From Corella eumyota (lineage: Eukaryota > Chordata > Ascidiacea > Phlebobranchia > Corellidae), in assembly GCA_963082875.1 (NCBI GenBank), contig OY720100.1:15214591-15278590 (forward strand): 64,000 nucleotides of DNA, in the 5' to 3' direction. A program made the translations under genes and the position numbers. This document shows positions 53,553-64,000 of the stretch, in pieces (position 1 is the stretch's first letter; every line of letters starts with the position of its first letter). Under the pieces are notes generated by a model. The model saw only the letters and a program-made list of their open reading frames with translations, was not told where the DNA came from and did no database searches.

Positions 53553-55059
53553 ATGACAGGCCTCACCGAGGTCGAAAAAGGTAACTAATTAATCACAACA
53601 ATTAAATGCTTTTAAAATTTGTCATTAATGTAAATAAAATATTTTGCAAAGTTAATGTTATAAAAACCGGATATTTACTATTGTAAAATAATAAACTGAA
53701 GAAAACATTTCAGATATCCTAATATTTCTTTTGTTGGCTATATCCGTTTTACTTCTTATATGTTTAATTTCTTACATGACGTGGAAAAAATGTTGCGAGA
53801 AAGAGCTTAGACAAATTGCAGAAAATCGCCGATGGCAAGACAGTGCTCCCACAATAGGAGGTAAGTTAAACTTAGAACAGTTTTATTTTGCAGTATTTGT
53901 TTAAAAGTTGGGGACTTAAAAAGGAATTTGGGGACTTAAAAAGATTATATGATTAAAGCTGCAATATCTATCTTTTCACATAATAAATTTATTCATAAAT
54001 AAGATTTTGAATTTTATAAGTAGTGTGTAAGGTTAATAATGCATAGGTAGTGGATTGGATAAACCTATGCGATACTTTATTACAAAATTGTATTTAAAAA
54101 TTATTTTTACTTTACGACAGAAGGTCCCAATGGTTCGGCGCAAGGTGGAGCTAGAAATACAATAAGTAAAAAGCAATTTAACTAATATATGCTCAGTAAT
54201 GTAAAGTAAAATTTAAATTTAATGTGTTTGAAAGAAATTATTAAACCCTTTAACAAAATTTATTTTACATTTTTTTGGTGGTTGCAGATAGCAAAATTAT
54301 CCGTATAACAATCTTTAATTATTTCCCTCTAGGAAGATCATCCCAGTCATCTTCATTACCCTGGAGCGGTTTCGACGCCCCCATTTTCACGGTAACCCAA
54401 CCCGGGGTTACACCTAGCGCCCCATTTGAAAATGATCCGCCCCCAAATGTATTTGGTAAAAAAGCAATTTATGTTTATTTAAAAATTTATATTTTTTCAG
54501 TGTCTTATTATGGTAGCAAGTTATTAAATATTAGAAAAACTGTGAAATTCTGTTGTGTTCAAGCTAAGAAAAAACGCAAATACCGTAGCATTGGTGGGAC
54601 TTGAACCCAAAACCTCTTTTTTTTGTATATATCTTTATCCTCGATGTGGGAAAGTCGAATGCGCGACTTAAACATAGAGTAACATCAGTTACTCCGACCC
54701 AGTCTTGAGTTGCCTGTGGCAGTTTAGAATATTATAGATTAGAATTGCCCCATAATTATGCTGCTGATTAAGTGCTGGCTTAGCAGGAGTTCGCACCGTT
54801 TATAGTGCCTTACTCGAGGGCGCTACAGCATGAGATCAGTGGGGATTGAACCCACGACCTCATGTCTGGTGTAGCAAGTGTTCTTACCCCCCCACCACGC
54901 TGCTCCTGGTCTTTACCTATCAGTATTTAGCAAAGTAGGTATACTAGAAGTGTTATATTTATAACTATTAAAATAAATATTATTATGACAGATAATGTCA
55001 ATGGGGAAGAATTGCCTAGCTATAATGAAATTATGAGACACGCAAGAAGGATGACGTAA
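53553..55059 (+). CDS. Small single-pass membrane protein with cytosolic LPSY motif (136 or 151 aa)
   Basis: Five exons: 53553-53580, 53714-53860, 54121-54165, 54333-54455 (or 54288-54455) and 54992-55059. A very short N-terminus precedes one strong membrane helix (about residues 10-30, ILIFLLLAISVLLLICLI). A basic CC-containing stretch (WKKCCEKEL) follows, so the tail is probably cytosolic and may be palmitoylated. The tail is Pro/Ser-rich and ends near LPSYNEIMRHARRMT. LPxY is a known variant of the PPxY motif bound by NEDD4-type WW domains. I do not recognise the family. Exon 4 has two acceptors, both in phase, differing by 45 bases. Confidence 0.75.
54540..54617 (-). repeat. SINE family 2 head, interrupted by a family 1 insertion
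   Basis: On the minus strand, GGTTTTGGGTTCAAGTCCCA then CCAATGCTACGG matches the family 2 T-arm and junction. The other half should lie beyond the family 1 copy that starts at 54618. Confidence 0.4.
54618..54906 (-). repeat. Full-length SINE family 1 copy
   Basis: It has the T-run and TATATCTTTATCCTCGATGT tail on the plus strand and the tRNA-like head at about 54850-54906. It is well preserved. It lies in the last intron of the small membrane-protein gene. Confidence 0.92.
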
Positions 55060-57651
55060 CAAACTGATGCAATCATAACTTTATAAATTTATTTTTAAAT
55101 AGACTACAGGCTACTACTGTGATGTTATGCAACAAGTAGTAAATAAACAATATTGTGGGTAACCTTTAGGATTAAAAAAAAATTCTATAAAATTCAGTTT
55201 TTAATTTTTTGTTTGATTTTTTATACTGTGACTTCTATTTTATTTAAATTTTTTTGAATTGATGATTTTTATTATAAAGTTTATTTATTTATTATAGTGC
55301 AATATATATTCTACTTTCCTTGTTTGTAAACCTTTATTCTTTTATTGATTTGGTATTTATAACCAAGTTAAATGTAAGCAAGAGGTATAGCAACAGTGTG
55401 GCACAATTATCTTATTAGTTTAAGTCATTTATAGATAGGGTTGGATTTTTAATGTCCCCCAAATTTTATGCTTTTTATAAGAAAAACTTATCGCAATTTA
55501 GGGTATTTTTTGTTTTTATTTAGCTTGGGCATTAATACCTATACTCCATCTTTAATTTCCCTCTAATTTGGTTTGTATTAAAACAATTACTTTCTTCTAT
55601 TATTTATTTCTTTATGTCAAATAAACCAAATTACTGGTGTTATGCATGTTGTAATGGGGAATAAAAATAATCAAATTTTTTTATGAAAACGTATCGAAAC
55701 GAGACAAAAAAAGCTTTGTTTATTTTTGGATCATCTTTCCGCCTACTTTGTAAACAGATAGTGTCTATTAAATCCCGTTTTAGATTGTGGTGCCTATCCA
55801 TCAACAAAGTCTAGTTTAAAGTGGTTAAAAGTCTCGTATGTTAACCAGATTTATGGAATTTTAAAACTTCCAAGAAAAATTTATTTTAAATTGTAGGTTA
55901 AATATTTGTCTACATTGGCAAAGCATTTAACCTTTGCTATTGTTAAAAGTTATCCAAACCACAAACATGTAGTGTGTAGTTTTATGGGTTTATTTTGAAA
56001 CTTATAGGGGTGTGCTATGAGCTTGATCGTAAACTTTTATAGCCTAATTTACCCACATATTAATACTTACACACCACATAAATCATGGTTTCCTTGTGGA
56101 TATTTATATTGTCTGAATTCACCTTCACCAAAACCTATTAAATTTTAAACCTAAAAGAATTATTAAGAAGGAAAAAAACAAAACCTAAAAAGAAAAAAAA
56201 TACTTCCGTGTGCATTGAGCTTAAATCTCAAAGCTATAACTTTTTTTAAAGTAATGTAAACACAAAAAGTTTAAGGGCTGGGATTTAAAAATTACTAAAC
56301 AACTAAATACGCGCTACTAAAATCGAAGTTTGAAGCCGGTAACAATACACTAAGATATCAATCTTTCAGTTGGGTTTTATATTATTTGAAGTCAGTTCCA
56401 GCGAGGCTACGGCAAACAACAGCTTACTTTGCTCAGAGACTGTGTAAATAAAACCTCAATTTGAACAAGCAATATAACCATATAGCACACGATACGCTTA
56501 GTATGAACAGCGCGAAGAAATTGATTTAGTTTGACAAGACTTACGAAAGTTTAACTTACCATTTTTTGTGAGTTTTGTTAAAGAAGTAGAAATTAACTGG
56601 CGATGCGTTCATAGTTCAATCAAGAAGCACAAATAAACGCTGGTAATAGAGTTTTTTAGATAGAGTTGAAAAAAAAACAGATTTTAAGCAAAAGCTGCTT
56701 TATAATTTACAATCCAATCCTTGTTTACACTAGGTGTTGGTTTAATTTTTCAAAATTAACAAATATTGCGGTTTCGAATCTGGTTTCGCCTATAAGTTTA
56801 CAATTATTAAATTAATGAAAGCTTATCTAGTAATGATTGATAAAAAATGAGATTATGTTTAAAGATTTATAGGCAGTAAAATTTGGTCTCCTAGGTCTTG
56901 GCATTTTGTTTATTATTATTGAAAGACATAAGATAAGAGTAGAATAACTTGGCAAAAAATGATGTATAAAACGAGTTTAAAGAACTGTTGATGATTGATG
57001 CTGTTAAGATAACTAATTAGGCATATAATTTTTAGATAATACCTCAATAAATGTTTTTTTCTGAAATATTGTTTAAAAAATCGATTATCATAAGGTCATA
57101 AACGATCGAATTTAGAATAATATTTTCCCGCAGTGACAAAATTTTTACGGGCTAAATGGGACAGATTAAATAAACATTATATTATTTACTATGTTAGTAC
57201 TACTCAAAATTAACAAAGGAAAATTAACCACATCTTGTAATAACTACTAAAGTGCCCGCCTTACGAGCTACATTTTTTAACCACAATAGTCTCCGAAATT
57301 AAAGATTTTAAACCCTAGTTACCCAGAGATTTATTTTTTAAAATTGGGTAGAAAATATAAAATTGAAGTCAGTGGTTTTAAATAGTTTTTAAAAACAAAA
57401 ATAAGGTAAAAATGATTTTCTAAAAACGGTATTTTAAGCAATAACATTATTATAAAAGATATTTCTATAATACAAAGTTTACAGAATAGTGTATCAGACA
57501 AAGGTTTGTGGCTCAAACGGTATTTAAATAATTATGACATCGAAGATTTTGCGGCAACCTTCGACCGCCATACCGGCACACCCGTGTGCTGCGGTACGTT
57601 GTTTGACAAACCTTGTTTAAGTATTACATTAAACTTGTAGGTATTGCTAAG
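55060..57651. other. 2.6-kb spacer before the VWA gene
   Basis: AT-rich. AATAAA near 55142 probably ends the small membrane-protein transcript. I see no gene, SINE or array. A GC-richer patch at 57540-57605 just upstream of the VWA start may hold its promoter, without a clear TATA box. Confidence 0.4.
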
Positions 57652-60600
57652 ATGGTGTTAAACACAAGATTAACGTTTGTTTTTCTTGTAATTTTATATT
57701 TTAATGGAGTAACAGGAAAGAAAAAGTCTCTGCCACCAGGTAAGCTTACATGATTATTTCAATAAACTTAACCGTTTACTTATCTCCAGTGAACCAGTAT
57801 ACTCTTACTATTCCAAACCAAAAACACTTTTATAAGGTTTTGATGATTTTTTAACAGTTAGGTTTTTGTTATGGTAAATATAAACTATGTTACGTAATAT
57901 AGCTTAAATAGGCCGGGGTAAAACCATAATCCTATAATAAGGTATCCAGTTCTTTATACCGAAATCGTTATAAATAACCTTAAATATAGGCTTTTTTATA
58001 ATTGCCTAAGCAAGTACAATAGGTTTTTATGCCAACTTAACTGGTCGAGTAAAAAAAACTTTAACCGGATATTTAAATATTAGCTTAAAAGGCAAAGTCT
58101 TAAAATGTTTTGTCTGTTGCAGGTTGTAAGACATCGCAACTTGACGTGGCATTTTTAATTGATTCTTCAGACGATGTTTCATCGTCGTTGTTACGTAATT
58201 CCAAGGTACATTTCGGATATCAATTAGTGTCTGAAACTTGAATTACAAATTTGGTTGTATGTCATGGTTTGATTGCGTTGTCTGGCCTTAATTTGCCCTT
58301 TAAATACCAATATTCTATTATCAACAATTACAAATACTTGTAAAATTTCTTGCAGAGTTGCAAAACTTGACATAACATTTTGTTTATTGGTTTCAGACAT
58401 TCGTCAGGAACATAATAGAAGCTTATGACGTAACAGCTACTAATATGCGGCCTGCTGTTGTTATGTACGGCGACGAGGCCATGGCTTTAAACGACTTAGA
58501 AGCGGTAAACGGTAACGCTATGGATAACATCCTAAAAATGACAACGCCAAATGCTCCGTTAACTGAAAAACGGACAAACAAATCCGAAATTATTGACATT
58601 TTAAAACAAGCCCAGCCGGTTCGCGGTTCAAGGCATTTGGGAAAAGCGCTGTCGTTTACGTGTGATGACGTGTTTAGTCTGTCTGGTAAAGGGCCATCTA
58701 GTACAAGGGCACCTAAGGTAATTGTGGCTATATCAGGTGGGCAGTCCAACGACGAAATACCAGACAAACTTTCGTGTTTTGACCAAAAGAATTCTGACGT
58801 TACTATTATAGGAATAGGCGTAGGCCGAAATGGGGTAAACTTTACGAACAGTAAATACATAAAGTCCCCGGAGAAATGGACTAGTACCGCAAACCTTCTG
58901 ATTAAAGATGATGACATAGCTAACCGTATCTGTCTAGCTGCTAAAACCAAATCTTGTGCTACAGCTTATGTTGATCTTATGTTTTTAATAGACAGGTAAA
59001 CATTTTCCCGCCTTGTTTGATTTGAATTAGATTACTTATGACGTCAAAATAATATTTATCCTCAGTTCATTTGCCATTAATAATTCATTTCATCATATAT
59101 ATTTTAAATGAAATGATTAATGAACGTTTTTATTGCAAACAACTGTTTAATAACATTTTTATTAGTGTTAATACCACACTTCTTGAACAAGAACAAACTA
59201 TGGACTGGGTTCAAAGCCTGGTGAAAAACTTTGATGTGGGGGTGGATCAAACTAGAATAGGTTTTCATTCGTCTGCTGGGAGTTCAGTTAAGCATCGGAT
59301 TGAACTAAACACGTTTGAGGTATTAGTTGTAACAAACATCACTCTATTTGTAAATGGTTAAAACGTTAAATAAACCCTTTAACGCTTCATAGCCTAAAAA
59401 ATAGACAAGCGGTCTATTGAATATGTTATTTTTTGAGGTAATATTCTAAAAAATAGTCACCATAAAAATAGATAAATTTAACAACGTTTCACACTACATT
59501 TTTGCAGCTAAAAATATATAAACATAAATTGATTTTGTTCAGACGTCTGATGACATCATAGACTACTTGTCAATACAACAAGCCAATATAACCATTAATG
59601 AAAGATACTCTGAACATGCTCACGAATCCATAAACCACATTCTGCGACATTCTTTCTCTTTTAAACAAGGTAATTGTAATACGAGGAATGTGATTTTGTA
59701 TCCTTAATATTTAAAGAGTCACTTTAGTACTTTATATTTGCAAATATGTAAAGCCTATTTATTTTAGTTTATTTGGGTAAAAATGTACTTAAAAATATAA
59801 ACCTAGTTTAAACAAAAGGTTAAAAGTGTATTGTTTAACATATTCGTAATACACACAAATCATGGGCGCCAATAATACCAAGTTTTAGTTACACTTTTCC
59901 ACACTATTAACACTTAAGTAGTAACCGCACTTCCCCCATAAACAGGAGCACGTGACACGGTTCAGCAGATCCTTATATACCTCACAAATAGGGTTTCAAA
60001 TAATTCGGAGGAATTGGAAAGAGAAATGGAAAACTTACGATTTTCCGGTGTCAAAGTGTTTTCAGTAAGCATCAAAGTTTTCATTTTTACATTTTGTGGT
60101 TTAGTGGGTTAAGTTGGTAGCACGATTATTTCACAAGTAATATATTTTCTAGTTGGGAGAAAATTTTAAAATTTTCTTTAAAAATAAAAAAAATGATTTT
60201 TGACAACTATTTTAGGTTGGTGTAGGCGATATTTCTTTCTCCCAGCTAAGCGAAATTGCATCAAGGCCTCCGTCCCAGCATCTCACAGTTATCTCAAATT
60301 ACGACGAACTTTACACGACTGAAAAAATTCTGATGCGGCAAATAAGTCACCTACTCTACCCACGTAAGATTTAGAACATGTTTTTAAATATAACCAATTT
60401 GTTTTAATAATTTGTATAACTTTAACACGCTATAAAGATAAAAAAAATGGTCCCAAGTGAATTATTTCGGTCGTCCTAGGCTAAAAATTTTGATTTTTCA
60501 CTAAACTTGTACTATTTTGGCAAGCAAATTTATACAAATTGGCACAGGCAATTTATTTACCAAATAACACATGTAAAGTGTACTAATCAAATATTTGAAC

Positions 60601-63600
60601 TGTTGTTACATCCAATAACGTGTAATACATCAAAACGTTTTGCGGTCGTCTGTATTCGACCGCACAATATCAATAAAGAACAAATGCACCATGTACCAAA
60701 ATGACGTCAATGTTACAATTGTTTTAAGAAAGCCCAACGTCTGTATTGGACCTACAGTTTATGATTCATACTTCGACCCAATCTACAACCGACGAAAACG
60801 ATGCGATCTTTGAGGCTGCAATAATGACCTCAATATTAAAAAAATGGCTGAAGACTGTCGTCGATGCGTTTTACATTGGACCTCACTACACAAAAATCGG
60901 AGTGTCCACATTTGCTGGCGATACGGTGTATAACGAAATTGTTATGTCCGGTGCAAATAAGGGTAAATTTATCAACTAAATAATATGATATATTGTCAAA
61001 AATAAAAACCCAAATTATGCGATTTTGCCATACCAATTTGTTTTCTTATTTTCTAGATGTTTTACTTAAAAACATTGACAGCATTAACACGTTAGTGCGC
61101 CAAGGTGAAGCAAATATTGGAATGGCCCTTGAAAACTATCAGTATTTAAACCAACGAGAAGTAGCCACGCAGGTCTAAAAACTAATATAAAATATCTGAT
61201 GTTTAATGAACCACATTTTATAACCAATAAAACATAAGACACGATTTTAGAGCCCGATTTTTACAGTTTTCTTTTTACCTTTTACATACCGTTCTTGTTT
61301 CAGGTAATATTACTTGTCACCGATTCTAACTCGGCCGACAACGTTACCGAGATAGCAAACAAACTTCGACAAGAAGACAAAGTAGTGGTTGTTGTTGGCC
61401 TTGGTAATGGTACTTCACTTACCGAGCTTAATAAAATTGCGTACGATCAAACTTTTGAAATACAAATACCGAATGGACTTGTTGATTTGGAGAAATATAC
61501 TTTAAAGATTACTTCGAAACTTGGCGATGCAGTAAAATCAGGTAGTTTTAAAATGTGATTTTACTGCCCATTAATTTGGTTTTATAGTAGGTTTAGGTTG
61601 GTTTACTATTTACTATATAAGTAATTAACCAATTTTAACGAATCTTTGCGCTTTGCAACTACACAGACATTTATAATGCAATCGCATATAATCTTTTTCA
61701 ACGCTTGTTTCAGTAAAACCGGCTATGGATATTTCCTTAACAGATATTTAACACTTAGTTAATAAAAACACGTTTATTTATAGATTGCGAGCATGTTAAA
61801 ATGGATGTTGAATTTCTTTTGGACGGCTCATCGAGTATAAATGACGAAAACTTTGCCAAAGTAAAGGAATGGGTTAAATCGTTAAGTTCTACGTTCGATA
61901 TTCAATCTTACCTTACACGAATCGGTAAGTTAGCCATCGTATGGTTATTAGTTTTATAGACTTGTACAACTTAGTATTAATTTTTGTTCAAAAAATATTT
62001 TTAGGGGTGAACCAATACAGTCAATCCCCCAGAACTGAATTTACTTTGGGGGAATACGAAACAAAAAATGAGGTTAGATCAATATATCTAATTTTTACAT
62101 CAAATTAATTTCTATTAAAAAGCAAATTTTTATCCACCTTATATTTTATTTTAGCCTTTTGATAATATTAGTATAAAAACCAGTTACTAAGTTTTAATTC
62201 GCTATAAATCGAAGTTTCAGTGGGGCCCAAATATAAATTGAGGTAGGGGTTATTAAATACCCCCCAATATATTTGGCCTTTTCATCATAGTTGTATAAAG
62301 AGCTGTTATTTGATTAGAAGTTAAATTGTTAATTTAGAACCCACCTTAATTTAATATATTTTTTAAAGGTTATTGATGGTATAAATGAGATTAAATACAT
62401 GGAAGGAAAAACATTGACTGGTAAAGCAATGAATTTTACTCGAAAAAATAGTTTTACCTTGGAGGCTGGAAGTAGACCAGAAGTTGAAAAGGTCAGATCA
62501 AAAATTTAATTAAAAACATTTATTTTTATTAATACTACTTACAAACATTTCAATAACATCGAACATCAAATATTTTTAATTAAGGTAGGCTATCTATTCC
62601 TTAATTTTAAATTAAAAAATTATTTTTATTTAATCTCATACAGGTTCTTATAGTGATGACTGATGGCGAATCACAAGATAATGTAACAGACGCTGCAACT
62701 TTAATGCATGACTTTATCAGTACCTATGCGGTATGTTAATTATGTTTGAATGTTATAACTAGTTTGTAAAATCCTACAAAAACTGTTTTAAGTTAATATT
62801 ATATATCCTTAAACTTGTGATAACTTTATAGATCAAATTTTACTTATGTAAAAAATGTTTAAAATTTAATAAGTTTTATTTAGTTTAAAAGTAAAAATTA
62901 AACCTAGCTTTAAAGACACGTACTAATTGGCAGCGTGGTGTAGTGGTAAGAACCTTTGCTACACCACACATGAGGTGGTGGGTTTAATCCCCACTGATCT
63001 TATGTGTAGCGCTCTTGAGTAAGGTGCTATAAACAGTATAAACTCCTGCTGAGCCAATACTTAATCAGCACATTACCCATAAAGAAATACATTTGCCTAC
63101 CAACTTCTAATATTAAATTTACATTTTTTAACAAAGATTGGAGTGGGTGAAGTTGATATTCAACAAATCAAAGAAATAGCTTCAGACCCAGATGAAAAAT
63201 ACAGTTATAAGGTTGATGATTTTAATGCACTGAACAGTCTAAGAAAAGACTTGGTGGGAAAAGTGTGTTTGGAAGGAAGCAAAACCGATCAAATAGGTTC
63301 GTTAATTAATTTTTAAATTTTAAATACCTTAAAATTTAATAATGAAGAACACGGGCAGAAAATGATTTAATTTAAAAACAAAGTAATTATGAATAAAGTG
63401 TTTAAAAAATATTAATGTTTTGATGACGATTTATGCTATAGCAGTTGATATTTTTTTTAGTTTGTCCTTCACTGGTTGTTGATATTGTAATCATAGTCGA
63501 TGCAAAAATAGGATTACGACCCAACCACTTTACAAATGCAAAAACGTTTTTTAAACAAATCATAAAGTCCTTTCCCATTTCACCGGATGGAACTCGAATA

Positions 63601-63900
63601 GCCATTATAGAGTTTCACAATGGAACAAAGTAAATTCTAGTTGTTTTGGTAGAAATATACAATTTTTTGCAACATTTTAATTAAAAAAAGACGAATAATT
63701 TATTTTTACTTTTATATTTTAGGACAGAGTTTTCCTTATCAAAATACCAAGATTTTGAACAATTGTTAAGCGCAATCGATAAAGCAAGACCAGATGGAAG
63801 TATAAATGATGAAACTGAATCTAAGCTAGGTGCTGCATTATCACAAGCTCAGATCCATTTAAACAATCAAAGTTTTGGGGCAAGACCAAATACACCCAAA
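57652..63900 (+). CDS. Secreted protein with tandem von Willebrand A domains (partial, 944 aa so far)
   Basis: Seventeen exons join in frame: 57652-57739, 58123-58205, 58397-58995, 59166-59319, 59543-59669, 59946-60064, 60216-60363, 60729-60962, 61057-61172, 61304-61541, 61784-61924, 62005-62072, 62369-62491, 62644-62730, 63137-63296, 63461-63629 and 63723-63900. The last donor leads out of the window. A signal peptide is followed by five VWA-like units, each opening with a hydrophobic strand (VAFLID, LMFLID, LQFMIH, VEFLLD, IVIIVD) after a Cys. Only the fourth keeps the metal site: DGSSS (649-653), the Thr in KTLTGKA, and TDGES (752-756). The others have DSSDD, DRSVN, HTSTQ and DAKIG. VWA arrays occur in matrilins, collagen VI and cell adhesion proteins. 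A role in extracellular matrix or immunity is plausible but not shown. Confidence 0.88.
62928..63080 (+). repeat. SINE family 1 copy, 3'-truncated
   Basis: It has a clear head (GGCAGCGTGGTGTAGTGGTA) and body up to GAGCCAATACTTAATCAGCA, then stops. It lies in the intron before the fifteenth exon of the VWA gene. Confidence 0.88.
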
Positions 63901-64000
63901 GTAAGAAATTAAGTCTTAATATTTACAGAAAGGATTTGTAGCATTAGTTAAACACTGGCCAGCACCATGTGGGCTTTTAGTTATAGCTTTACTGCTTTTA

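Overview
This window is AT-rich animal nuclear DNA with compact, multi-exon genes and consensus GT-AG introns that are mostly 70-700 bp long. The gene set includes a Fos-like bZIP protein, a delta/epsilon-type casein kinase 1, ornithine decarboxylase, the ciliary protein DRC9/IQCG and a protein with several von Willebrand A domains. About fifteen copies of a tRNA-derived SINE, some of them fragments, lie scattered in introns and spacers. Together these suggest an invertebrate chordate, most likely a tunicate of the Ciona type. The species is an inference from gene compactness, base composition and the SINE (a composite tRNA-like SINE, Cics-1, is known from Ciona). No sequence search was possible. 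All exon models come from reading frame, splice sites and recalled family sequences.

Layout. 77-12379 (+): one gene for a huge, mostly disordered protein of about 3,300 residues ending in a single membrane segment; its first intron holds a SINE and a complete non-autonomous hAT element. 12900-16879 (+): a membrane-anchored carboxylesterase/cholinesterase-like enzyme with an intact triad. 17319-20812 (+): DRC9/IQCG of the nexin-dynein regulatory complex. 20813-25261: a 4.4 kb spacer with a GC-richer, CRE-containing block, probably the control region of the next gene. 25262-29062 (+): a Fos-family bZIP factor. 30095-39345 (-): casein kinase 1 delta/epsilon, including an inferred 20-nt microexon. 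41774-44921 (+): a secreted serine protease homologue that has lost two of its three catalytic residues. 45612-51048 (-): ornithine decarboxylase. 51581-51953 (-): the last exons of a small unidentified gene. 53553-55059 (+): a small single-pass membrane protein with an LPSY motif. 57652 to the window end (+): a secreted protein with five VWA-like units so far, running off the edge.

The genes do not form one pathway. They look like an ordinary euchromatic stretch mixing housekeeping genes (CK1, ODC), a ciliary gene (DRC9), a transcription factor and fast-evolving secreted or membrane proteins. The most unusual items are the giant tail-anchored protein with repeated IYPKSPRK-type motifs, the dead protease, the VWA array in which only one unit keeps a normal metal site, the CK1 microexon, and two separate tRNA-derived SINE families.
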